NCBI GenBank assembly: GCA_045118335.1
Contig: JBGUXY010000058.1
Span: 1-34,794, forward strand
DNA from: W1P20-047 sp045118335
Lineage (GTDB): Bacteria; Actinomycetota; Coriobacteriia; Coriobacteriales; Eggerthellaceae
DNA length: 34,794 bases
Direction: 5' to 3'
The notes beneath the pieces were generated by a model that saw only the letters and a list, made by a program, of their open reading frames with translations, did no database searches and had not been told where the DNA came from. The position numbers and the translations under genes were made by a program. This document shows positions 23,883-31,255 of the stretch, piece by piece (the first letter of the stretch is position 1; every line of letters starts with the position of its first letter).

Positions 23883-24734
23883 TCAGATAAGCCTTTTGCC
23901 GAACACCGCCGCAATTTTTCGCAGGTCGGCCAACAGGTCTTTGAACTGAGCCGGCGTTAGCTGCTGGGCGTTGTCGCTTTTCGCGTTCTGCGGGTCGGGA
24001 TGCACCTCGACCATGATGGCGTCGCAGCCGGCGGCGATGGCAGCATAGGCCAGCGGCGGCACCAGGTCGCGCACGCCAGCTGGATGGCTCACGTCCACGC
24101 AGATGGGCAGGATCGACTGCTTGTGCACCACGGGCACGGCGGAAATGTCGAGCGTGAATCGCGTGGCAGTCTCGAACGTGCGCAAGCCACGTTCGCACAT
24201 CATCACATTGCCGTTGCCGTACTGCGTGATGTATTCCGACGCCGCCAGCCATTCGGAAATGGAGTTCGCCAATCCGCGCTTGTACAGCACGAGCTTGCCG
24301 CTGTCAGCCGTAACCTGGCCGATAGTCTTCAGCAGGCTGAAGTTCTGGCAGTTGCGCGCGCCCACCTGCAAACCATCCACGTAGCTGTGCACCATCGGGC
24401 AATGCGCGGAGTCCATGACCTCGGTGAGCGTCTTCAAGCCGTACTTCTCACCCGAGTTCTTCATGATTACCAGGCCGGCTTCGCCCAATCCCTGGAACGA
24501 ATGCGGGTTCGTGCGCGGCTTGTACGCACCACCGCGAATCCACGTCAGGCCCTCGCTCGCAATGCATTCGGCAACCGCGTCGAACTGCTCCTGGCCCTCC
24601 ACGCTGCACGGACCGGCAAAGATGGTGATGGTGTCACCGCGAGTGCCGTAATTCGGAAGTCCCGCAACACCGTTGAGCTGGGACTTCAGGGGCCCTGTCG
24701 ATTTGGCCCCGTTCGTTTCGAAGGCTTTGCCCAT
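23883..24734 (-). CDS. aroF: 3-deoxy-7-phosphoheptulonate synthase (type I-beta DAHP synthase)
   Basis: It condenses phosphoenolpyruvate and erythrose 4-phosphate in the first step of the shikimate pathway. The 283-aa product has the short I-beta/KDOPS-like length without a fused regulatory domain. Signatures include IFAGPCSVEGQEQFD, RGGAYKPRTNPHSFQGLGEA, VGARNCQNFSLL, LYKRGLANSISEWL, VHKQSILPICVDVSHPAGVR and IMVEVHPDPQNAKSDNAQQL, which carry the PEP, sugar-phosphate and metal ligands. The ATG overlaps the chorismate-mutase stop codon as TAATG, with GGAGG ten bases upstream, so translation is coupled. A separate chorismate mutase may act as its feedback-sensing partner, as in other bacteria (inference). 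The gene symbol follows common usage. Confidence 0.95.
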   Translation of the reverse strand: MGKAFETNGAKSTGPLKSQLNGVAGLPNYGTRGDTITIFAGPCSVEGQEQFDAVAECIASEGLTWIRGGAYKPRTNPHSFQGLGEAGLVIMKNSGEKYGLKTLTEVMDSAHCPMVHSYVDGLQVGARNCQNFSLLKTIGQVTADSGKLVLYKRGLANSISEWLAASEYITQYGNGNVMMCERGLRTFETATRFTLDISAVPVVHKQSILPICVDVSHPAGVRDLVPPLAYAAIAAGCDAIMVEVHPDPQNAKSDNAQQLTPAQFKDLLADLRKIAAVFGKRLI

Positions 24735-25012
24735 TATGCAGGCACCTCCTTCGACACCTTCAGGATGGTGGTGTAAATCTCGCGCAAGTTGTCTGGGTAA
24801 AGCGGCCCCTGATTGTAGGATTGCAGCGTGGCAAGTATCTCCTCTTCGCGCTTGGGGTCGTACAGACCCATGTTGGCGTCGGGCTTCAGAGCGCGGATGG
24901 CCAGAGCATGTGCGGTACGTTCGTTCAGGAGGCCAACGATCTGCTTGTCGAGCGCGTCGATGACGGCGCGGTGCTGCATGATCTGCTCCAGTGCTTCACT
25001 TTTCTCGGGCAT
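24734..25012 (-). CDS. Chorismate mutase (AroQ class)
   Basis: It converts chorismate to prephenate for phenylalanine and tyrosine synthesis. The 92-aa all-helical protein matches AroQ: the first helix carries IMQHRAVIDALDKQIVGLLN with the catalytic Arg and Asp, then ERTAHALAIRALKP and YDPKREEEILA. The length is that of a monofunctional enzyme with no fused dehydratase or dehydrogenase. The ATG at 25012 follows AGGAAG. It is the first gene of the aro pair and its TAA overlaps the DAHP synthase ATG by one base. A pair of phased direct repeats lies just upstream. Confidence 0.93.
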   Translation of the reverse strand: MPEKSEALEQIMQHRAVIDALDKQIVGLLNERTAHALAIRALKPDANMGLYDPKREEEILATLQSYNQGPLYPDNLREIYTTILKVSKEVPA

Positions 25013-25053
25013 GGTGCTTCCTTTCGATCGGTCGCTTCATGATAGCGGAACTG

Positions 25054-25084
25054 TATACATCTTTTTACGTAGATATATACATCT
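25054..25084. promoter_or_regulatory. Phased direct repeats upstream of the aro pair
   Basis: TATACATCT occurs at 25054-25062 and again at 25076-25084, exactly 22 bp apart, which is about two helical turns on the same face. The copies lie 42-72 bases before the chorismate mutase start, in an A+T-rich stretch where a promoter is expected. They may be an operator for an aromatic-amino-acid regulator (inference). Confidence 0.5.
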
Positions 25085-25137
25085 AATTATTCCTTCAGAT
25101 TTTCGAACACATGCGAACCAGACAGCAAGACACACAT

Positions 25138-25171
25138 GACAAGGGGACAAGTGACAGGTGACAAGGGGACA
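25138..25171. repeat. Tandem GACAAGGGGACA repeat
   Basis: The 12-mer occurs at 25138-25149 and 25160-25171 (period 22), separated by a GTGACAGGT-type spacer. The same TGACA/TGTCA words also occur inverted around it (TGACAAATGACCTG on the minus strand). The composition recalls the extragenic palindromic repeats with GGGGACAGGT cores found in many genomes; that link is from memory. Confidence 0.55.
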
Positions 25172-25186
25172 GGTCATTTGTCATAT

Positions 25187-25372
25187 CTAGAAGATGCCGT
25201 TGGCGAACTGGAAGCCCAGAACCTTTACCTTCATATCGGCCAGCATCTGCGTGAGCGCCTCGCGCTGGTCTGCAGAAAGATCTTTCTCTTTCCACCGGTC
25301 AAGCGTGTTCAGGCGGAACTGAATTTCCTTTATCACCTTGTCGTTAACAGGATCGATGGTGTTGTCTGCCAT
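25187..25372 (-). CDS. Small hypothetical protein (61 aa)
   Basis: Not recognised. The 61-residue product is highly charged and predicted helical, with no Cys, no signal peptide and no membrane segment; it ends KVKVLGFQFANGIF. The segment LDRWKEKDLSADQREALTQM could form a helical hairpin. A good ribosome-binding sequence (GGAG, eight bases before the ATG at 25372) and the position 42 bases after the acetyltransferase gene support a real gene in the same transcript. A tandem repeat follows it immediately. Confidence 0.65.
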   Translation of the reverse strand: MADNTIDPVNDKVIKEIQFRLNTLDRWKEKDLSADQREALTQMLADMKVKVLGFQFANGIF

Positions 25373-25414
25373 TGCCTTCTCCTCTCATCCGCCTCCGGTT
25401 CGCACTCCGCCACC

Positions 25415-25873
25415 TCATGATGCCTCATCGTCGAACGCCAGATACATTTCGATATGCGGGATGCCCTCATCCAAGAATTCCTCGGACACCTGCCTGAAGC
25501 CGAGCTTCTCGTAGAAACCCAACGCATAGGTCTGCGCTTCGATGCGAATGCCTGCCGTTTGAAAACGCGTACGGGCAACATCGATAGCCGCCAGCATGAC
25601 CTCTTCGCCAAGATGCATGCCGCGACGCTTGGCGACGACACGTCCAATCGACGCCTCGGGAAACGATACGCCAGGCGCCAGCACCCGTGCATAAGCCACT
25701 ATTACTTCCCCATCAGAAATGTAGACGTGGAATGCTGCGGGATCCTTGCCGTCTATTTCCGGATAGGCACAGCACTGCTCCACCACGAACACGTCAACGC
25801 GAAGCTTCATGATCTCGTGCATTTCGCGGACGCTCAGTGCATCGAACGTTTTCACGACCGTCCGTTTCACCAT
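25415..25873 (-). CDS. GNAT family N-acetyltransferase (ElaA-like)
   Basis: This 152-aa acyl-CoA-dependent acetyltransferase has an unknown acceptor. The N-terminal LRVDVFVVEQCCAYPEIDGK is the hallmark of the ElaA group. The acetyl-CoA site follows in ASIGRVVAKRRGMHLGEEVM, a variant of the R/Q-x-x-G-x-G/A loop (here RRGMHLG). The C-terminal ALGFYEKLGFRQVSEEFLDE is typical GNAT motif B. The ATG at 25873 with GGGAG upstream is preferred; the frame stays open to 26140, but the added 89 residues look non-coding. The gene is divergent from the GntR-type regulator, so regulation by it is possible but untested. Confidence 0.9.
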   Translation of the reverse strand: MVKRTVVKTFDALSVREMHEIMKLRVDVFVVEQCCAYPEIDGKDPAAFHVYISDGEVIVAYARVLAPGVSFPEASIGRVVAKRRGMHLGEEVMLAAIDVARTRFQTAGIRIEAQTYALGFYEKLGFRQVSEEFLDEGIPHIEMYLAFDDEAS

Positions 25874-26026
25874 GCGGATGTTCTCCCGTCTTATCGTCGA
25901 ACCGTTGGCACCCTCGTCATTATATCGACAACATAGCCACTCATCATGAAAGCAATCAGCTAAGACGGGTGTCGAATACGCGCAAGCAGGGTTTGCGCCA
26001 TGCGAACCGACCATCGGCCCCCTCCG

Positions 26027-26040
26027 CCCAGCTTGCTGGG
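26027..26040. other. Short palindrome in the elaA-gntR divergent region
   Basis: CCCAGCTTGCTGGG is a perfect 14-base palindrome in the 240-base space between the two divergent genes. A TATACT -10 candidate for the regulator lies about 45 bases downstream (near 26079), without a good -35. It may be an operator; nothing else is recognised in the gap. Confidence 0.35.
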
Positions 26041-26114
26041 GGAATCCAAGCTGTATGCATCTCATGATATTCGGTATACTCTTTTGCGATGGTCCCAGCC
26101 CGTGAGGAGACGTT

Positions 26115-26750
26115 TTGCAGGCAAGAAAATCCAAATCCACAATCGTTTTCGAAACCCTGCGCGATCAGATACTGGTCAACAAGCTGCACCCGGGAGACAT
26201 GCTCGGGGAAGTCGTCTTGGCTCGGGAATTTGGCGTGAGCCGCACCCCTGTCAGGCAGGCATTGCAGCGGCTGGCTGCGCTCGGCCTGGTGGAAATCCGC
26301 GACGGCGCCGGCACGTTCGTGACTCCAATCGATCGGGAGACGCAACGCCATGCCTACCAGATTCGCATCGCGCTGGAAAAACTCGCACTGGAAACGTGCA
26401 TGAAGCATATAGAAGAACAGGAACTCGACGATTTCCAGAAGCGTTTCTCGAGCTTTTTGGAATCGCTCGAGCGAGGCGACGAGAACCCGGCATTCGACAA
26501 GATGGCCTTCACCGAATGGGAAATCCACGACCTCATCGTGGATAGAAGCGAAAACCCCCTGATCGGGCCTGCTGTTGAAAGCCTGACCGCCATCATGCGC
26601 CGCTATCAGATCACCTACATCTCCGGCTACCTTCGCGCTGCCCGCGAGCATCTGGCGCTCATCGAGTGCATGCGCGCCAAAGACGTTGCGGGTGCCCAAG
26701 CCATCATGGACGAGCATTTGCGCGTGCGCACCGCCTGGAATCCCGAATAA
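26115..26750 (+). CDS. GntR family transcriptional regulator (FCD subfamily)
   Basis: This 211-aa DNA-binding regulator has an N-terminal winged helix (about 8-75). Its recognition region is VVLAREFGVSRTPVRQALQRLAALGLVEIRDGAGTFV, and a helical FCD ligand-binding domain follows (about 85-205). Likely metal ligands of the FCD domain include the Glu/His of FTEWEIHDLIVD and the His residues near ARAAREHLALIE and MDEHLRVRT. The start is TTG at 26115 with GAGGAG seven bases upstream. Such regulators usually sense organic acids or sugar acids and control nearby genes. Its neighbours are a divergent acetyltransferase and a convergent lipoprotein, so the effector cannot be named. Confidence 0.93.
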   Translation: MQARKSKSTIVFETLRDQILVNKLHPGDMLGEVVLAREFGVSRTPVRQALQRLAALGLVEIRDGAGTFVTPIDRETQRHAYQIRIALEKLALETCMKHIEEQELDDFQKRFSSFLESLERGDENPAFDKMAFTEWEIHDLIVDRSENPLIGPAVESLTAIMRRYQITYISGYLRAAREHLALIECMRAKDVAGAQAIMDEHLRVRTAWNPE

Positions 26751-26754
26751 GGCG

Positions 26755-26786
26755 AAGCGCCCCAACTGGCAGTCGGGGCGCTTTTT
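26755..26786 (+). terminator. Rho-independent terminator of the GntR gene
   Basis: AAGCGCCCC and GGGGCGCTT form a nine-bp stem around an eleven-base loop, followed by a five-T run, five bases after the stop codon. On the other strand it lies downstream of the lipoprotein gene and could act there too, though without a T-run. Confidence 0.92.
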
Positions 26787-26814
26787 CCGGAACGCGTATG
26801 ATATTGAAGATTGC

Positions 26815-28962
26815 TTATGCGCTCCAAGCCTCGCCGTTCACATACAGGGCATGGCCGTTCAGGTCGATGCCTGCAGTGTCACCGGATATGGCACTCACAT
26901 AACTGTCGGCCGTAAGCGTCCACGTGCAGCCTTCGGATAGCTCGATGCTCACATCCCCTGCCTGGCCATTTGAATTGACAGCTCCTTCATAGGCGCTTAA
27001 GCCAGCTAGCTTCAACGCCAGAGACGATAGTTCGTCGACGGTGATGTTGCCGGAAAGAACCTGGTCAGAAGCTGTGAAGTCCACCGTGCCACCATTGGAG
27101 CCTTCCTTGCCCCACTGGCCTTCGTTGCCGGCCACGATCAACAGGTCATCGGCAATGTCGAGGTCCACGTCTTCCATGTTCACGACTGCGGAGGTGTTGG
27201 TGACGTAGAACAGCGTGCCACTCGAAGCGGTGAAGCTGCCGCCTTCCATACTAAACGTTCCCGTCCCCTCTTCGGCGTCGCCCGACATCGACTGGTAGAT
27301 CATCACGTTGGGCACGACGTCGGTGCGCGTGGCATTGCCGTTCACATTGCCCGTCACGTCATCGTTTTCGAGCGTGACGCTGTTGAAGCCCTCGATGACG
27401 ATGCCTTCCGAATTCTCGGCGAGGAGCGTGGCATCGCTTACCGTGACGTCGGCCGTGCAGTAGATGGCAGGCGAGCTCGTGCCATGCGTGATGTAGCTGC
27501 CACCGGTCACGGTTTCGGTGCCACCGCCGCGGTCGCTGCGGATGGCGGCCGACGACTGACCCTGCGTCTCGACGGTAAGATTGCTGGCAGACAGCGCAGC
27601 CCCACCCGCAACCTCGATACCGCCAGAGTTACCCTTGCTCGTGGATATCTGCAGATCGGACACGGAAACCTGGGTGCCCTCGCCGTAGGCGAACACGCCG
27701 TTGGCGCCCTGCGCATCGGTGGTGACGGTCCCGCCTTCAAGCGTGAGGTCCGCTCCATCGGTAGCCACCACGCCTGCGTTCAGTCCGTAGAAATCGCTAT
27801 CTCCGCTGCTCGAACTATCTCCGGTCTTCGTGACGGTTACGTTGGCAAGCGCCACGTCCGCACCTTCGCTCGCCATGATGGCACTCACATCGGACTCTGC
27901 GGAATCATAGGTGCCATCAGACTCAGCTGCATCTTCGGTGAAAGTGGTTGCGCCGGTGCCACTGTTCGGTTCAGAGGAAGCGCCACCAGGACCACCTTGG
28001 CTGTCGGAAGCTTCCCCGTCGGGCTTAGCTGGCGGCTCGCTCATGGCATCGGGCGCCTGGCCGTCGCCAGGGCCTACCGACATCAGGGCATCCCCCACCT
28101 CGATCTTCGTGACGGACGTGCCGTCATCACCGACGGTGAGCGTGAGCAGCGACCCTTCCTGGATGTCCTCGAGGCCGCCCTCGGCTTCCTCGCCGTTTTC
28201 AGAGACAACGATCAGGCTCTCGTCGTCGATGGTGAGCGTCGCCTCGGTACCAGCGGGCATGCCTCCCTCCCCTTCCGGTGCCGCGGAAGACTCGCCCTGC
28301 TGGCCATCGGCAGCTTCGCCCTCAGGCTTCGATGGCGGCTCGGCAGATTCCCCATCGGGTTTGGCGGGAGGTTCACCCTGCCCTCCATCGGAAGCCTCGC
28401 CGTCCGGGTTGGCGGGAGGCTCGCTTTGCTGACCGCTGGAAGCCTCCCCATCAGGTATGGCTGGCGGCTCGCCAGATTCGCTATCGGAAGCTCCGCTTTC
28501 CGGCTTCGCAGGTGGCTCGCCTGTTGCACCTTGGCCCTCTTCAGCCGGAGCCATCTGATCGTCTGCGGACCCAGCATCGCCTTCGCCATTCGTAGCACCA
28601 GAAGCATTGCCTTCTCCAGCCTCCGAGCTGGAAGCGTCGTCGCTCGCGGCAGCGAAATCTTCCCCAGTCGCCATGGTCGCGGGGTCACCGAGATCGCCGT
28701 CGGGCGTCGCGACGAATTCAGCAGCCTGCTCCTGAGCAGCCTGACCGGTAGCCTCGTCCATGAGCAGGACCGTGACCTCGTCGCCATCGACAGATTCGAC
28801 CAGAGCAGTGACCGAGCCGGAATCCACCGAATCGGACAGCGTTGCTCCAGCAGTAGTCTCACTTGCGCACCCCGGCAAACCCAAGGCGGCGAGCGTCACG
28901 GCAACGGCCAGTGCGGATGCAGCTCGCCGGGCGTTCAAGCTTGCAAACAGTTTGTTCTTCAT
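26815..28962 (-). CDS. Large secreted lipoprotein with proline-rich repeats and predicted beta-helix
   Basis: This 715-aa surface protein has no assigned function. A basic, hydrophobic leader ends at LPGC, with Cys32 as the likely lipid anchor. Two short beta segments (about 48-75 and 238-292) read like halves of a small barrel (LVESVDGDEVTVLLMDE; SLLTLTVGDDGTSVTKIEVG). Between them is an acidic region carrying at least six degenerate copies of an EPPAKPDGEASDGQQG-like unit (about 148-233), and one more copy occurs at about 309-325. Residues 340-640 are Ser/Thr/Gly/Asn-rich with periodic short strands (VALANVTVTKTGD, LTLEGGTVTTDAQG, VTVSDATLLAENSEGI), as in right-handed beta-helix adhesins or carbohydrate-active proteins. 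The ATG at 28962 has GGAGG eight bases upstream. Confidence 0.85.
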   Translation of the reverse strand: MKNKLFASLNARRAASALAVAVTLAALGLPGCASETTAGATLSDSVDSGSVTALVESVDGDEVTVLLMDEATGQAAQEQAAEFVATPDGDLGDPATMATGEDFAAASDDASSSEAGEGNASGATNGEGDAGSADDQMAPAEEGQGATGEPPAKPESGASDSESGEPPAIPDGEASSGQQSEPPANPDGEASDGGQGEPPAKPDGESAEPPSKPEGEAADGQQGESSAAPEGEGGMPAGTEATLTIDDESLIVVSENGEEAEGGLEDIQEGSLLTLTVGDDGTSVTKIEVGDALMSVGPGDGQAPDAMSEPPAKPDGEASDSQGGPGGASSEPNSGTGATTFTEDAAESDGTYDSAESDVSAIMASEGADVALANVTVTKTGDSSSSGDSDFYGLNAGVVATDGADLTLEGGTVTTDAQGANGVFAYGEGTQVSVSDLQISTSKGNSGGIEVAGGAALSASNLTVETQGQSSAAIRSDRGGGTETVTGGSYITHGTSSPAIYCTADVTVSDATLLAENSEGIVIEGFNSVTLENDDVTGNVNGNATRTDVVPNVMIYQSMSGDAEEGTGTFSMEGGSFTASSGTLFYVTNTSAVVNMEDVDLDIADDLLIVAGNEGQWGKEGSNGGTVDFTASDQVLSGNITVDELSSLALKLAGLSAYEGAVNSNGQAGDVSIELSEGCTWTLTADSYVSAISGDTAGIDLNGHALYVNGEAWSA

Positions 28963-29109
28963 AGCAGAGACCTCCATAATCTTTCTGCGTTTCGACATCC
29001 CTACCGAATACCGCCTCCGCTTCGAGCGAATCGTGCGGTTGCCATTTCCCTTCCCCTCGTCGTTTCCGTGATGATTCGTTTTCGTGGCAACCTCACGATA
29101 TCGCGCTTT

Positions 29110-29126
29110 CCTTAAATCTTCCTTAA
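29110..29126 (-). promoter_or_regulatory. Putative response-regulator box (11-bp phased repeat)
   Basis: CCTTAA occurs at 29110-29115 and 29121-29126; on the minus strand this is TTAAGGAagatTTAAGGA with an 11-bp period. Tandem half-sites one helical turn apart are typical of OmpR/PhoB-family activators. No such regulator gene is in the window. Confidence 0.45.
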
Positions 29127-29132
29127 GCTGCA

Positions 29133-29161
29133 AGTTACGTTACATCAAACCACGAGTTACG
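29133..29161. repeat. AGTTACG direct repeat, 22-bp period
   Basis: AGTTACG occurs at 29133-29139 and 29155-29161, two helical turns apart and immediately beside the CCTTAA repeat. It may form part of the same regulatory region between the lipoprotein and TPR genes. Confidence 0.4.
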
Positions 29162-29331
29162 AAACGTCAACGATAGCGCACCCGACCAGCTGGAAAGACT
29201 CAACCCGCTTGTTGGGAGGCAAAGTCGCCTCGTTTAGATAGCCCTTGCCCACTTGCAAGCAAGCATGAGAGTATAGTGCGCATCCGCAGTCCCAACGAAA
29301 AGGCCGTCTGGCCGAAAGACGAGGAGCCGCC

Positions 29332-30306
29332 ATGGAGCCAAACGAGTTCGCAAGCAGCCCGCTGCAGTCCGTACCGCAGCAGCGCATCGTGCAGAAGCTC
29401 GACGAGTACATGAGCCACCGCGATTACGCAGGGGCGCAAAGGCACCTGCTCTACTGGCTGGAGGAAGCACGCGCGCTCGACGATCGACGAGGCGAGCTGA
29501 TGGTGCGCAACGAGCTCGTGGGGCATTTCCGCAAGGTTGGTGACAAGAGGCAAGCGCTCCTGCACGGTGACGAGGCACTGCGCCTGGTCGACGAGCTCGG
29601 ATTCGGGGCAACGATAAGCGCCGGCACGACGTACACGAACATGGCTACGGCCTGCAACGCCTTCGGGGAAAACGAACGTGCGATGGAGCTGTTCGAAAAG
29701 GCCGAGGAGGTCTACCGAAGCAGCCCGCAGACCAGCCCGCAACTGATTGGAGGACTGCACAACAACATGGCGCTGACCTGCGTATCGCTTGGTCGTTTTT
29801 GCGACGCGAATCGGCACTACCGCGCGGCGCTGGCCGCCATGGAAACCGTCGAGGGCGGCCAGCTTGAGCAGGCCATCACGTATCTGAACATGGCCGACGC
29901 CGTTGCGGCGCAAGCGGAAATGAAAGACGCGGAGGAAGCGAATGCAGTGGCTGCGAAAGCGCAAACGCAAACAGCAGGCACCTTGGAACCAGATGCCGTT
30001 GAGGAGAAACCGAATGGCACCACGGGGCCAGATACGGCAAAAGCGGAAGGCACGACTCCCGAACTTGCAGGTGACGACGATGCGACTGCGCCAGCAGCCA
30101 GTTGCGAGGCCGATGCAGACCCCGATAAAACAATCGAAGCCTACCTCGACACGGCGCTCGAATTGCTGGACTCTCCTTCGGTGCCGCGTGATGGTTACTA
30201 CGCTTTCGTCTGCGAGAAGTGTGCTCCCGCATTCGGGTATCATGGCTATTTCCTGGCGGAAGCGGACCTGAGGGAAAGGGCGAAGGCCATCTATGAACGG
30301 GCTTGA
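29332..30306 (+). CDS. Tetratricopeptide-repeat protein
   Basis: This soluble helical-repeat scaffold of 324 aa has no assigned role. Residues about 18-200 are TPR-like helix pairs, including RGELMVRNELVGHFRKVGDK, RQALLHGDEALRLVDELG, GGLHNNMALTCVSLGRFCDA and QAITYLNMADAVAAQAEMKD. An acidic, low-complexity insert (about 205-265) interrupts the array. A last conserved unit (TIEAYLDTALELLD, then DGYYAFVCEKCAPAFGYHGY) resumes the fold, ending RERAKAIYERA. The ATG at 29332 has GAGGAG five bases upstream. The last 14 bases overlap the start of the DUF4037 gene, so the two products are translationally coupled and probably act together (inference). Confidence 0.85.
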   Translation: MEPNEFASSPLQSVPQQRIVQKLDEYMSHRDYAGAQRHLLYWLEEARALDDRRGELMVRNELVGHFRKVGDKRQALLHGDEALRLVDELGFGATISAGTTYTNMATACNAFGENERAMELFEKAEEVYRSSPQTSPQLIGGLHNNMALTCVSLGRFCDANRHYRAALAAMETVEGGQLEQAITYLNMADAVAAQAEMKDAEEANAVAAKAQTQTAGTLEPDAVEEKPNGTTGPDTAKAEGTTPELAGDDDATAPAASCEADADPDKTIEAYLDTALELLDSPSVPRDGYYAFVCEKCAPAFGYHGYFLAEADLRERAKAIYERA

Positions 30307-31234
30307 GATCTCCGAAGCATACTTCAATGAGCATGGCATGCCCATGTTGCAGAGCTCGTTCCCCGAACTGCTGCCGCTCGTTTCCGCTGGGCTGTTCGGA
30401 AGCGGGTCGGAATGCTTCGGCTACGATGACTCCATCTCGCGCGACCATGACTTCGACCCCGGCTTCATCATCCTGCTGCCCGACGAAGACGTTGTCAGCA
30501 GGAAGCAAGAGTTTGCCTTGGAGCGCGCCTATGCGGCTCTGCCGAAGGAGTTCATGGGAATCAAGCGTCCCGCAATGGCTCCCGTGGGCGGACAGCGACG
30601 CGGCGTCATGCGGGCTGCAGATTTCTTCCGCGATAAGACGGGCACAGAAGATGGCGTGCTCACGGTCGGCCAGTGGTTTTCCGTTCCTCCCCACTCGCTT
30701 GCCGAAGCGGTGAACGGCAAGGTGTTCCACGACGGGTCGGGCGAGCTTGCGCTAATCAGGGCGAGGCTTGCGCGCTATCCCCACAACATCCGCCGCAAGA
30801 AGCTCGCGGGACACCTGCTGCTGGCGTCGCAAGCTGGACAGTACAACTACCAGCGATGCCTGCGCCATGGAGAGATCGGGGCAGCGCAGCTGGCGGCCAT
30901 CGCCTTCGCGCAAAACGCGATGGCCGCCATCTTCCTGCTCAACGACGTGTACCAACCGTTTTACAAGTGGCAGTTCCGCGCCATGCGCGCACTCCCACGG
31001 CTTTCGTTGGATGCGGAGCTTTTGGAATACCTGATCACCACCCACAACGACGGGCAGCTGGCCCACGACAAGCTCGAGGTTATCGAAGACGTGGCGGCCG
31101 ATATAATAGAAGAGCTCGTGGCCCAGGGCCTGAGCCGAGCTGAGGGAACCGACCTGGAAAGACATGCCCATGCGATAAACGATGGCATCACGGACGGAAA
31201 CCTGCGCAACGACCACATCCTCGCAGGCGTGTAG
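30293..31234 (+). CDS. DUF4037 protein with nucleotidyltransferase-type motif
   Basis: Biochemical function unknown. The 313-aa protein carries a GSGSE (36-40) followed by DHD (51-53) in SRDHDFDPGFIILLPDE, matching the GS...DxD metal site of MNT/Pol-beta-fold nucleotidyltransferases. This region and the C-terminal helical part (RCLRHGEIGAAQLAAIAFAQ, then NAMAAIFLLNDVYQPFYKWQ) fit the DUF4037 family. A transferred nucleotide and a target cannot be named. The ATG lies inside the end of the TPR gene with AGGGCGAAGG upstream. It is followed after 21 bases by the radical SAM gene. All residues of the presumed active site are intact. Confidence 0.85.
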   Translation: MNGLEISEAYFNEHGMPMLQSSFPELLPLVSAGLFGSGSECFGYDDSISRDHDFDPGFIILLPDEDVVSRKQEFALERAYAALPKEFMGIKRPAMAPVGGQRRGVMRAADFFRDKTGTEDGVLTVGQWFSVPPHSLAEAVNGKVFHDGSGELALIRARLARYPHNIRRKKLAGHLLLASQAGQYNYQRCLRHGEIGAAQLAAIAFAQNAMAAIFLLNDVYQPFYKWQFRAMRALPRLSLDAELLEYLITTHNDGQLAHDKLEVIEDVAADIIEELVAQGLSRAEGTDLERHAHAINDGITDGNLRNDHILAGV

Positions 31235-31255
31235 GGAAAGACGAAGGGAAACGCG

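Larger units (their letters stand above)
28963..29331. other. 370-base divergent intergenic region
   Basis: No gene is supported here. The region should hold the promoters of the lipoprotein (minus) and of the TPR operon (plus). It contains two sets of direct repeats, listed separately, and a TATAGT -10 candidate for the plus-strand operon about 55 bases before its start codon, without a good -35. The lipoprotein leader appears to be more than 100 bases long. Confidence 0.6.

Noticed and set aside
25138..25171. Possible CRISPR array
   Set aside because: Only two 12-base units with a 10-base spacer; no further repeats and no cas genes.
25874..26140. N-terminal extension of the acetyltransferase gene
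   Set aside because: The added residues do not resemble GNAT sequence, and a ribosome-binding sequence supports the start at 25873.
27484..29115. 543-codon frame antisense to the lipoprotein
   Set aside because: Repetitive Arg/Gly/Leu shadow of the repeat region; the minus-strand product has a proper lipobox and start signal.
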